A stretch of DNA of 64,000 nt, from contig JARKQY010000019.1 of NCBI GenBank assembly GCA_029974635.1, positions 1-64,000 on the forward strand, written 5' to 3'. The notes under the pieces were generated by a model, which saw only the letters and a list, made by a program, of their open reading frames with translations, did no database searches and had not been told where the DNA came from. Positions within the stretch are counted from its first letter, which is position 1. The number at the start of each line of letters is the position of its first letter. Source of the stretch: Bacillota bacterium (lineage in GTDB: Bacteria > Bacillota > UBA4882 > UBA8346). Positions 37,884-46,166 of the stretch are shown here, in pieces. The translations under genes were made by a program, and so were the position numbers.

Positions 37884-37964
37884 ATGCTGTGCAAGCGAAG
37901 CTATCCAATAATGCTTTTAATTGCCCTCATCTTGACTTCGATGTCTATTTTGGTACTCAAATAA
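37884..37964 (+). pseudogene. Orphan signal-peptide start (26 residues)
   Basis: An AAGGATG ribosome-like site precedes an ATG whose product, MLCKRSYPIMLLIALILTSM then SILVLK, looks like a signal or anchor peptide with nothing behind it. The frame ends where the truncated reductase pseudogene ends on the other strand, so a deletion may have joined two broken genes. Confidence 0.35.
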
Positions 37965-38690
37965 ACGCGCAAACCTGAATCAGCCGTAAAACCACGAACT
38001 GTCCGGGTAAAAACCCAAACCGCCCCGGTGTAAACCGAATGGTCCAAATATTGGGTGTCTCCTGATTGACATGAGTAACCTCAAACCTGTTTTTCCGGAC
38101 GAGTACGGTATTTCTGATCTTATACGCAAGTATTCCCACAAAACAAACCCCTAATGAAGCCCATAGAATTTGCCCGGCAAGACTGCCACGGATTGTCCCG
38201 CCAAGCAAAAGGCTATGAATGAAGGCAACCGGGAAAATGAGGTAATTAAGCTGGTGGACGATTTGCCAATACTCGTATCTTGAGCCGCGCAACTTATGGA
38301 TCACAATAAACAACAGCATGATCACCGTTAGAAAGATAGCCAGCGCTCCCAGGAATAAACTGAATTGATAGAGCGCGCAAAAGCGGCGGAGCGCATTGTA
38401 ATTACGGCCAGCGCGTGAAATAAAACCAGCGCAAAAGCGGTTATCCCCGTTACCCGGTGTAGGCCAATCATTTTATCGTGGCCAAAAAAAGTTTCAATGA
38501 ATCTTAGCTTGGTTCCCAGCACAAATTGAATCAAAAAAAGAACCATCCCCATCAATGCTCCCAGCTTGGAGAGATAATAAACATAGAACCACCCGGTTTG
38601 ATCCGCAGGCATATGTAATCCCCAGAGCGCAACCGGAAAAGTTAAAAAAACAAATAAAACTGTCAATAAAATTTTTTGTGGTTGCATCAT
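37957..38690 (-). pseudogene. Frameshifted, truncated ferric-reductase-like membrane protein
   Basis: Two frames together make a ferric reductase/NOX-like heme membrane domain. The first (38328-38690) has helices and HDKMIGLHRVTGITAFALVL; the second (37957-38325) continues with YEYWQIVHQLNYLIFPVAF. The histidine pairs fit heme ligation. They are joined by a frameshift near 38330-38390. The second frame then enters an FAD domain (PGRFGFLPGQFVVLRL) and stops after a few residues, so the rest of the FAD domain and the whole NAD(P)H domain are gone. The gene is inactive as read. Confidence 0.8.
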
Positions 38691-38700
38691 TCGATTCTCC

Positions 38701-38800
38701 CGTATAAGAAATAGTTATTGGGTATTAGTACTAGTAATTAGGTTATCTGGTTATTTAGTTATCCAGTTACTGGTTCTGACGCTTGGTTATTCGGTTATCA
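38701..38800. repeat. Short GGTTAT-type degenerate repeats
   Basis: A run of imperfect GTTAT(T/C)NGG units (GTTATTGGG, GGTTATCTGG, GTTATCCAG, GGTTATTCGG). Similar motifs occur at 42252 and 47595, in other gene-free gaps. No coding potential. Confidence 0.45.
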
Positions 38801-38925
38801 AGAAAACGAAAACGATCGCACTAAAAAACTAGATACTAAAGAACCTTTCTCAATAACTCATTTTATCATAAAATTATAACTAAAATACACATCAATCGTT
38901 ATGATAAAAGTAAGAAGTCATCCGC

Positions 38926-38955
38926 TTGACGCTATGGATTTATTGATGATATGAT
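38926..38955 (+). promoter_or_regulatory. Promoter of tcdA-desulfurase-thiI
   Basis: TTGACG (38926-38931), an 18-bp spacer and TATGAT (38950-38955). The AAGGAGG ribosome site of tcdA follows at 38994-39000. Confidence 0.5.
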
Positions 38956-39007
38956 TAGAGAGTCTTTGGGCAAATTATATGTAAATAGGTTATAAGGAGG
39001 CTTTTTC

Positions 39008-39784
39008 TTGGCAAAGAAGGGCTTAAACCGTTTCAGCCGGACTGAACTGCTGGTTGGCGAAGCAGGCATCCAAATCCTTGAACAAAAGTGTGTAGCAGTT
39101 GCGGGCCTTGGCGGAGTCGGTTCATATGCGGTTGAAGCCCTGGCCAGAGGCGGAATCGGAAGTATGATTCTCATCGACTACGATGAGATCTGTTTGACCA
39201 ATACCAACCGTCAGCTTCACGCTTTGATGGGAAACTACGGCCGGACCAAGGTTGAGGCCATGGCGGAACGGGTTAAAGCCATCAATCCGAATATCCAGGT
39301 CAAGACCGTCAAAGAATTTGTAACCGCTGAGAACCTTGCTGAAATCTTGGACGGTGATATTTCTTATGTGGTGGATGCCATCGATACTGTCTCCTCCAAA
39401 GTATCCTTGATTATATACTGTCTGCAAAAAAGAATTCCGGTGATTTCCGCCATGGGAACCGGCAATAAATTTGATCCGCTGGCTTTCAAAATTGACGACA
39501 TCAGCCGTACCCATACTTGTCCCTTAGCGAAAGCCGTCCGGAAGGTTCTCCGGGAACAAGGAATTACTCATGGACTCAGGGTGGTTTACTCCACTGAAAA
39601 ACCCGTTGAGCCAAAATCCGAAGTGCCAACTTGCCATCAAAACTGCATCTGTCCCAACCGGGACGATCAGGTTTGGAACTGCACCAAACGGAGACAAATT
39701 CCGGGGAGTACCTCGTACCTGCCTCCAATCGCCGGATTAATGCTGGCCGGGGAAGTCATCCGGGATTTGCTGGCGAAAGGATAA
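39008..39784 (+). CDS. tcdA: tRNA threonylcarbamoyladenosine dehydratase
   Basis: ThiF/E1-like ATPase that cyclises t6A37 in tRNA. The start is TTG, 7 nt after AAGGAGG. AVAGLGGVGSYAVEALARGG is the adenylation loop, LIDYDEICLTNTNRQ and DAIDTVSSK complete the fold, and a CHQNCICPN Cys cluster lies near 215. At 258 residues it is typical. The desulfurase and thiI genes that follow make a tRNA-modification set. Confidence 0.92.
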   Translation: MAKKGLNRFSRTELLVGEAGIQILEQKCVAVAGLGGVGSYAVEALARGGIGSMILIDYDEICLTNTNRQLHALMGNYGRTKVEAMAERVKAINPNIQVKTVKEFVTAENLAEILDGDISYVVDAIDTVSSKVSLIIYCLQKRIPVISAMGTGNKFDPLAFKIDDISRTHTCPLAKAVRKVLREQGITHGLRVVYSTEKPVEPKSEVPTCHQNCICPNRDDQVWNCTKRRQIPGSTSYLPPIAGLMLAGEVIRDLLAKG

Positions 39785-39830
39785 AAAGAATCAATATCGA
39801 CAATCGCATTTTTGAAAGGTATCTTCTATC

Positions 39831-40979
39831 ATGCAGGTTTATCTGGACAACAGTTCCACCACCCAACCTTTCCCGGAAGTCATTGAAGCGGTTGAAGAGT
39901 GCTTCAGGGAAAACTACGGCAATCCTTCCTCGCTTCACCGCAAGGGGCTTGAAGCCGAAAAAATCATCAAAAACTCCCGCCGCCGGATTGCTGAAACGCT
40001 TGGCGCCGCGGATAACGAATTAATATTTACCTCCGGGGGATCGGAAGCTAATAATCTGGCATTATTTGGCGTTATCAACAAGTATCAGCGCGGTAATTAT
40101 CTGGTTACATCGCAAATTGAGCATCCCTCGGTGTTACATGCCTTTAAACGAATGGAACAACAAGGATATAAAGTAACCTATCTGCCGGTTGACGGGACGG
40201 GCAAGGTAAATCTGGATGAACTGCAAACATGTCTCAATTCCCATCCGGCTTTAGTCAGCATTATGATGGCAAATAATGAGATTGGCACGATTCAGCCCCT
40301 TGAAGCCATCCGCGCAATCATTGACGCCCAAAAAAACAAACCGTTATTCCATGTTGATGCCGTTCAGGCGTTTGGAAAGCTCCTCTTCAATGTAAAAAAA
40401 CTAAATATTGATCTGCTAACCATCAGCGGCCATAAATTCCATGGACCCAAAGGCATCGGGGCATTGTATCTCCGGAAAGGAATCCAGTTGGAGCCTTTGA
40501 TATACGGAGGCGGACAGGAGACCGGCCACCGGTCCGGCACCGAGAATGTACCGGGAATCGCTGGGATGGGTGTAGCTGCAGCTCAGATCATGAGGAATTT
40601 AAACTCCAATATCCACAAATTACGGCAATTGAAAAAGCATTTAACCGAGTTTATCACCCGGAGTATTGAAAACATAAGAGTTAATAGTTTAGATACCGAA
40701 GATTTCGCGCCTCATATCTTAAGCGTTTCTTTTCCCGGAATAAAAGCCGAGGTGTTGCTCCACGCGCTGGAACAGGACGGCATCTATGTATCCACCGGAG
40801 CGGCCTGCAGTTCCCGGAAACAATCCCCCAGCCATGTCTTAACGGCAATCGGCTTAAACAAGGACGAAATCGAAGGCACCATCCGTTGTAGCTTCAGCAT
40901 TCAAAACACGGAACCGGAGATCAACTATGTCAGCGAAAGGCTGGTCCACCATGTGCGGGAGCTTCGCCGGATTATATAA
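39831..40979 (+). CDS. Cysteine desulfurase (NifS/IscS-like)
   Basis: PLP enzyme that takes sulfur from cysteine. SGGSEANNLALFG, HVDAVQAFGK and the PLP lysine in ISGHKFHGPKG (Lys near 203) are present; the catalytic Cys is in GAACSSRKQSP (near 325). At 382 residues it is typical. It lies 103 bp upstream of thiI. In Firmicutes a ThiI without rhodanese domain is paired with a dedicated desulfurase, which fits this gene. Confidence 0.93.
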   Translation: MQVYLDNSSTTQPFPEVIEAVEECFRENYGNPSSLHRKGLEAEKIIKNSRRRIAETLGAADNELIFTSGGSEANNLALFGVINKYQRGNYLVTSQIEHPSVLHAFKRMEQQGYKVTYLPVDGTGKVNLDELQTCLNSHPALVSIMMANNEIGTIQPLEAIRAIIDAQKNKPLFHVDAVQAFGKLLFNVKKLNIDLLTISGHKFHGPKGIGALYLRKGIQLEPLIYGGGQETGHRSGTENVPGIAGMGVAAAQIMRNLNSNIHKLRQLKKHLTEFITRSIENIRVNSLDTEDFAPHILSVSFPGIKAEVLLHALEQDGIYVSTGAACSSRKQSPSHVLTAIGLNKDEIEGTIRCSFSIQNTEPEINYVSERLVHHVRELRRII

Positions 40980-41027
40980 TTATCCTTAAAAAGTTTGCTT
41001 TTTCGCAAACTTTTTAAGGATAATTAT
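40976..41027. terminator. Perfect 23-bp hairpin between desulfurase and thiI
   Basis: Arms at 40976-40998 and 41005-41027 are perfectly complementary over 23 bp with a 6-nt loop TTTTTC. The core GTTTGC/GCAAAC with flanking A and T tracts is terminator-like on both strands. It includes the desulfurase stop codon, so thiI would need read-through or its own promoter. Confidence 0.75.
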
Positions 41028-41082
41028 TGAATTGTAGCTACGCTCCAATACGGGACAGCCGCATAAAGTAAGGGAGACTACC

Positions 41083-42255
41083 ATGGATCAAGTAATCATT
41101 GTCAGATACGGAGAAATTAGCTTAAAAGGCCTGAACCGGTCTTATTTTGAGGATCGCCTGGTGAAGGATATTAAAAATGCCCTACGGCCCATTGGGACAT
41201 TTCTCATCGTAAAACGGGACCAGCTTATATTCATCGAAATCGGCGCTTCCGATGCAGCAGAGATTGTATCCAAGGTAACCCGGGTTTTTGGGGTGGTTTC
41301 CGTAAGCGTTGCGGTGAAAACCGTTTCCAGCTTGAATCAAATTATGGAACTGGCGCTGCAGATGGTTCGGGGATACAGAGTACGAAATCATTTTAAGACT
41401 TTTAAAGTTATCAGTAAAAGAAGTGACAAGACTTTTCCGGCCACTTCCCCGGAGATCAGCCGCATTACCGGTGAGTTTATTTTAACAAATCTTGGCGATA
41501 TTACAGTGGATGTACATAACCCCGAATTGACAGTGAACATCGAGATCCGTGATCAAGCTTATGTCTCATTGAATAAAATTCCGGGATTCGGAGGTATGCC
41601 TTACGGAACCAACGGCAAGGCGCTGCTATTGTTATCCGGGGGAATCGACAGCCCGGCGGCGGGATGGCTCATGGCCAGACGCGGTGTAGCCATTGAGGCC
41701 GTCCACTTCCACAGCTATCCCTTTACCAGTGAACGCGCCAAAGAGAAGGTCATCGATCTGGCCCGAATTTTAAGCGGGTACTGCCGGTCCATTCCATTAC
41801 ACATTGTTAACTTGCTAGATATCCAACAGGCGATTAAAAAACATTGCCCGGAAGAAATCTTCACGATTCTTTCCCGCCGGTTTATGATGTTTATCGCTGC
41901 AAGAATCGCCCTGGAAAATGAGTGTCTTGGTTTGATCACCGGCGAAAGTATCGGCCAGGTGGCCAGTCAAACCATTCAAGGGCTTCATGCCACCAACTCG
42001 GCCGTAAATATTCCCGTATTTCGTCCGCTTATCGCTACAGATAAGAATGAAATCATGCATCTGGCCATGAAAATCGGGACTTATGAAACTTCGATTCTCC
42101 CCTATGAAGATTGTTGCACTGTCTTTTTGCCCAAACGCCCGGCCACCAAACCCCGCCTGGAAAAAGTATTGAAACACGAAGCGAACCTGGACAAGGAGGC
42201 GCTTATCGCCGCCGCGCTGGATACCAGGGAAACCTTGACCGTTACGAGGTATTAG
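41083..42255 (+). CDS. thiI: tRNA 4-thiouridine synthase
   Basis: Thiolates U8 of tRNA. An N-terminal ferredoxin-like and THUMP region (about 1-165) precedes the PP-loop ATPase motif LLSGGIDSPAAGWLM (about 185-199). The conserved catalytic CC-type region is EDCCTVFLPKRP. At 390 residues it lacks the C-terminal rhodanese domain of the E. coli protein, as in Bacillus, so the desulfurase upstream probably hands over sulfur directly. Confidence 0.95.
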   Translation: MDQVIIVRYGEISLKGLNRSYFEDRLVKDIKNALRPIGTFLIVKRDQLIFIEIGASDAAEIVSKVTRVFGVVSVSVAVKTVSSLNQIMELALQMVRGYRVRNHFKTFKVISKRSDKTFPATSPEISRITGEFILTNLGDITVDVHNPELTVNIEIRDQAYVSLNKIPGFGGMPYGTNGKALLLLSGGIDSPAAGWLMARRGVAIEAVHFHSYPFTSERAKEKVIDLARILSGYCRSIPLHIVNLLDIQQAIKKHCPEEIFTILSRRFMMFIAARIALENECLGLITGESIGQVASQTIQGLHATNSAVNIPVFRPLIATDKNEIMHLAMKIGTYETSILPYEDCCTVFLPKRPATKPRLEKVLKHEANLDKEALIAAALDTRETLTVTRY

Positions 42256-42360
42256 TTATTGGGAATCTTTGGTTCCGGTTCATCCGGGTTGGGTATTAGC
42301 GGATTAATTAATGCTGGAGTTAATTCATCAGTAATCCATAACCAGTAGACCAATAACTAA
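42252..42360. repeat. 109-bp element with 11-bp inverted ends
   Basis: TTAGTTATTGG (42252-42262) and CCAATAACTAA (42350-42360) are perfect inverted ends. They overlap the stop codons of the converging thiI and larE genes. The interior is AT-rich and non-coding. It resembles a small miniature element or a convergent terminator, but no second full copy was seen in the window. Confidence 0.4.
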
Positions 42361-43148
42361 ATAATCGCCGCATTCATGCTCCCGGACCGGAATCCATCCA
42401 GGTCCAGTGTGACAAAAAGAAAACCGATTTCATGCAATTTCTTGGCGATGGACTCCCGCTGCTCCCAGGCTGAGTCCAGTTGGCCTTTTCCAATTTCTAT
42501 CCGGGCCACCGGATAGTGATCCCGTACCCGGACTTCAACGAACCCCAGTGAGAATAGATATTGTTCAGCCAGATCAATCCGCTGCAGCGCTTCCGGCGTA
42601 ATGGAGACCCCGTAAGGAATCCGGGAAGCCAAACAGGCATATGCCGGTTTGTTCCAGGTGGGTAAGGAAAGCTGCCGGGAGGCTTGCCGGATATCCGCCT
42701 TGGTCATCCCGACCTCCTGCAACGGGCTGCGCACCTGGAACTCTTTGGCGGCCTGATGTCCGGGACGATGATCGCCCAAATCATCAACATTAGCCCCATC
42801 CAGTACTTCCGTCAGACCTTTTTCAGCGGCCACTTGCCGCAACTCCTGAAATAAGGCGGATTTACAATAATAACAACGATTGGGTGGGTTGGCGACAAAA
42901 TCCGGTTCCTCGAATTCTTGCGTATAAATCACCTGGAGTGGAAATCCATATTTTGCGGCAATCTCTTTGGCCTCGCTAAGCTGCTCCTCAGGGTAAGTGG
43001 GAGAAACGGCGGTAACCGCCAAAAACTTCCCACCAAGCGCCTCATGGGCCACAACCGCCAATAGCGTGCTGTCCACTCCTCCGGAGTAGGCTACGACGGC
43101 TCCGTCGTATGATTTTAACAGGGTTCTTAATTGATTCAGCTTGTCCAC
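42357..43148 (-). CDS. larE: LarE-type sulfur transferase
   Basis: PP-loop ATP pyrophosphatase (AYSGGVDSTLL) that adds sulfur to the pyridinium dithiocarboxylate precursor of the nickel-pincer cofactor. I choose the GTG at 43148 with GGGGGG upstream. Cysteines occur in NRCYYCKS and ACLASRIP. Three such Cys are reported to hold a [4Fe-4S] cluster in some LarE, in contrast to the single sacrificial Cys type. larB and larC are not in the window. It follows hydE by about 190 bp on the same strand, so another sulfur role is possible. Confidence 0.88.
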   Translation of the reverse strand: MDKLNQLRTLLKSYDGAVVAYSGGVDSTLLAVVAHEALGGKFLAVTAVSPTYPEEQLSEAKEIAAKYGFPLQVIYTQEFEEPDFVANPPNRCYYCKSALFQELRQVAAEKGLTEVLDGANVDDLGDHRPGHQAAKEFQVRSPLQEVGMTKADIRQASRQLSLPTWNKPAYACLASRIPYGVSITPEALQRIDLAEQYLFSLGFVEVRVRDHYPVARIEIGKGQLDSAWEQRESIAKKLHEIGFLFVTLDLDGFRSGSMNAAII

Positions 43149-43338
43149 CCAAATCCCCCCAATACAATAATTCATCATAAATATAGTGAACAAATAGGAA
43201 TTATATAGAATTAGAGTATCATACTCTCCAATTCTCTTCAAGATCAAAAAAATAATTGATATCTCTTTCTTCATTGCTCTATTTTAGCAAAATGAAACTA
43301 ACTATTCGATTTTATATCCGCAAATCCTGATCAATCTG

Positions 43339-44403
43339 TTAATCCTGATCCCATAGGGGATGATGGCCCGGATCGGCGGCTACTGTCCTGCCAATGGAAT
43401 GAATTCTTCCGGTGATACAACCCCGGCACTCCGCCGCTCCTTCTCCCAAACAAATTTTGTTGGGATAAATCTGATAATCGGCCCGGTAGAACGTTGGCGT
43501 CAGGTTCGGCATCAACACGTTGGCGCCCGCCTGTAATGCGGCTTCCCGGCCGAAACGATCAATGCTTCCCAGAGCGGTGGTGGCCGGAATCAGCGCATAC
43601 GGCAGCGACAATCGCGCCAGCGCCACCATGATACAGGTTTGGTCCACCGTACCTCCCGGCTCCTTTCCTAGGGGGGTTTCCGGGTGCGGGATGAAAGGGC
43701 CGATACCCACCATTTCCGCCTGGAGTTTCCAGGCCAGCTCCAAATCACGCCATAAAATATCGGGAGTCTGCCCTGGCAAACCGACTATAAAACCCGTTCC
43801 TACCTGGTAATTTAACTCCTTTAAAGCTTTCAGCAAAGTAATCCGCTGTAACAAAGACTGGCCGGGGTGCAGCTTTTGATAAAGAACCGGATCAGCGGTT
43901 TCGTGGCGCATCAAATAGCGTTCCGCCCCTGCGGCCCGCCATAATTCATACTCCCAAGGTTCCCGTTCCCCCAGGCTCAATGTGACCACCAGGCCGAATT
44001 GTTTTACTTCCCGGATAATCTCCGCGATAACTTCACCGGAGTATGCCGGATCTTCCCCGGATTGAAGCACCACCGTTTTATAGCCGAGTTTTGCCCCTTC
44101 ACCAGCAGTTTCAATAATCTCCGCAGCGGTCATCCGGTAACGGCTTACCTGCTGGTTATCCCGTCGCAGGCCGCAGTATAGACAATTATTCCGGCAATAG
44201 TTTGAAAACTCAATCAAGCCTCTTAGATGGACCGCAGGACCAACGGTTTGCGCCCGGAGATGATCCGCCCCGCTGATGATTTGTTGAGCCGATTCACTGC
44301 AAGGATCCGCAATCAACCTCAAGGCTTGATCCCGTTCCCGCAAGACCGTGGGAAGGTCATTCATTGGATTTTGACTCACTCTATGGTTATCCATTGGTTT
44401 CAT
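43339..44403 (-). CDS. hydE: [FeFe] hydrogenase maturase HydE (radical SAM)
   Basis: Radical SAM enzyme acting on the HydG product during assembly of the diiron H-cluster subsite. The CxxxCxxC motif is C70, C74, C77 (CRNNCLYCGLR). VLQSGEDP and the barrel motif GTGFIVGLPGQT follow. A second Cys-rich region (CLGEGAAECRGC) near the C-terminus may bind an extra cluster. At 354 residues it is typical. The ribosome site is weak and the start could also be the ATG 13 codons downstream. Confidence 0.93.
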   Translation of the reverse strand: MKPMDNHRVSQNPMNDLPTVLRERDQALRLIADPCSESAQQIISGADHLRAQTVGPAVHLRGLIEFSNYCRNNCLYCGLRRDNQQVSRYRMTAAEIIETAGEGAKLGYKTVVLQSGEDPAYSGEVIAEIIREVKQFGLVVTLSLGEREPWEYELWRAAGAERYLMRHETADPVLYQKLHPGQSLLQRITLLKALKELNYQVGTGFIVGLPGQTPDILWRDLELAWKLQAEMVGIGPFIPHPETPLGKEPGGTVDQTCIMVALARLSLPYALIPATTALGSIDRFGREAALQAGANVLMPNLTPTFYRADYQIYPNKICLGEGAAECRGCITGRIHSIGRTVAADPGHHPLWDQD

Positions 44404-44421
44404 TGGCTGTCACAACTTTAC

Positions 44422-44679
44422 TTAATTTTTTTTACTCATGGTGGCCCGGGCACTTACCCCACTAATATTTCCAAGTTTGCCGGTCAAGGTATTAATCTCA
44501 TTTTCAGTACCGTCCACGATGAGGGCGATAACTCCGATATGCTTTTCCCGGTAGGGGATGCCCATCCGGCCTACTACGATTTCACTGGCTTCACTAATGT
44601 AATTATTTACTTTCTCCTGAGCTTCCCTGGGATTTTCCAGGATAATCGCGATGACACCCACGCGTTTTTCCGAACTCAA
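44422..44679 (-). CDS. TM1266-family iron-only hydrogenase system regulator
   Basis: An 85-residue ACT-like protein. RVGVIAIILENP and YREKHIGVIALIVDGTENEI are the two strand-helix halves, and GNISGVSARATMSK ends it, as in the family named for TM1266. It is consistently found beside hydE/hydF/hydG. A regulatory role is assumed in databases but unproven. It lies 18 bp upstream of hydE. Confidence 0.9.
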   Translation of the reverse strand: MSSEKRVGVIAIILENPREAQEKVNNYISEASEIVVGRMGIPYREKHIGVIALIVDGTENEINTLTGKLGNISGVSARATMSKKN

Positions 44680-44883
44680 AAAGACACCCCTCCCATAATT
44701 TCAAGAATAGCAAGATCATTCATTTAAGAGCACGGACTCGTTAAAGTCCAAAAATTTCAAGTACAACCTATGGTTTTAGCAAGCTGAAAAGACATTATTC
44801 TCCCGCAGAGGCGCAAAGACGCGGAGAAAAGCCAAGACAAGATATTAATTATATTTTTTGACTCTGCACGAGCGTAGATGCTT
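44680..44883. other. Gap between hydF and the TM1266 gene
   Basis: About 200 bp without a gene. It contains CGCAGAGGCGCAAAGACGCG, a low-complexity motif scattered in gaps of many bacterial genomes, and the 13-bp AGCACGGACTCGT shared with 23806. No terminator is obvious, so the maturation genes may still be one transcript. Confidence 0.4.
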
Positions 44884-46134
44884 TTAATAACTTTGACGCA
44901 ACTCTGCATTTAAGAACCCTTGTACTTCCGGAAACGGCTCTACGGCTCGTGGAAAAATTCCTTGAATATAGGCGATTAATACTCCGTAATTGACAATCGG
45001 AACCCCCTGCTCTTTTGCCAGTGATATGCGGTAAAGCATCTCCCGCCGGTTTAACATGCAAGCTCCACAATGAATAATCAATTGATAGACGCCCAGGTCA
45101 GAGGGTAGTCCATGGCCGCTGGCCCATTCGAACCTTAATTCCCCCCCTGCGATTTGCCGGAGCCAGCGGGGAATTTTAACGGTTCCAATATCATCGGACT
45201 GCCGGTGGTGGGTACATCCTTCGGCGATCAGAATCCGGTCTCCGGGCTTCAAGGAATCGATGGATTTTGCGCCGGTGACCAACTCCAATAAACTGCCTTT
45301 ATAACGGGCGAACAATATCGAAAACGATGTCAGCGGGACATCTTGCGGCGTATCCGCCGCCACTTTTAAAAATGCCTGGGAGTCGGTAATCACCAACGCC
45401 GGTTTTGGTGTGAGGCTTTCCAGCGCAGCTTTTAATTCATGCTCTTTGGTAACCATCACAACTCCGTCATGTTCCAGAATGTCCCGAATAACTTGCTGCT
45501 GGGGCAAGATCAACCGTCCTTTGGGAGCGGCTTTATCAATGGGAATCACCAGGATGGTTATGTCGCCGGGCTTGATTAAGTCGCCGGTCAAAAATGGCTC
45601 CCGGTCACTATCCGGCGCATTATGAACGATGGCCAGTTTTAATTGGGTTATACCGGCATTATTGGCCGCAGATACCTCAACCAGTTCAGTTTGGAGTTTC
45701 TCCTGCCACTCTTGCCGGCTCTCCCGTTTATAACCTGCCGAGTCAATCTTGTTGATAACTCCAATCATGGGGATATTTTTGCGCCGGATCATTCCGGCCA
45801 GGTCCAATTCAAACTCCGTAACTCCAAGTTGGCTGTCGCAAACCAGAAGCGCCAGATCGGTCCGGTTTAATATGTCATAAGTACGTTTGACCCGCAGTTC
45901 ACCTAAGGGCCCGCAGTCATCCAAACCGGCCGTGTCAATAAAAACCACCGGTCCTAGCGGCAGCAGTTCCATCGCTTTAAAGACCGGATCCGTGGTAGTT
46001 CCAGGCTCCTCGGAAACCAGGGCGGCCGCTTGACCGGTTAACGCATTTAACAGACTGGATTTCCCGGCGTTACGCCTCCCGAAGATGGCGATGTGCAGCC
46101 GGGATGCTTCGGGAGTTTCATTGAAACGCGCCAT
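44884..46134 (-). CDS. hydF: [FeFe] hydrogenase maturase HydF (GTPase scaffold)
   Basis: Scaffold that carries the diiron subcluster to HydA. The start is the ATG at 46134, 5 nt from GGAGG. The GTPase domain has GRRNAGKSSLL (G1), DTAGLDD (G3) and NKID (G4). A dimerisation domain follows, then a C-terminal Fe-S domain with CTHHRQ and HCGACMLNRREM. At 416 residues it is typical. It is 32 bp downstream of aspA. Confidence 0.94.
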   Translation of the reverse strand: MARFNETPEASRLHIAIFGRRNAGKSSLLNALTGQAAALVSEEPGTTTDPVFKAMELLPLGPVVFIDTAGLDDCGPLGELRVKRTYDILNRTDLALLVCDSQLGVTEFELDLAGMIRRKNIPMIGVINKIDSAGYKRESRQEWQEKLQTELVEVSAANNAGITQLKLAIVHNAPDSDREPFLTGDLIKPGDITILVIPIDKAAPKGRLILPQQQVIRDILEHDGVVMVTKEHELKAALESLTPKPALVITDSQAFLKVAADTPQDVPLTSFSILFARYKGSLLELVTGAKSIDSLKPGDRILIAEGCTHHRQSDDIGTVKIPRWLRQIAGGELRFEWASGHGLPSDLGVYQLIIHCGACMLNRREMLYRISLAKEQGVPIVNYGVLIAYIQGIFPRAVEPFPEVQGFLNAELRQSY

Positions 46135-46166
46135 ATTTACCTCCAAATAATAAAAACATCACCCCA

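Noticed and set aside
44800..44840. CGCAGAGGCGCAAAGACGCG motif as a regulatory site
   Set aside because: A scattered low-complexity motif in many unrelated genomes; no reason to assign function.
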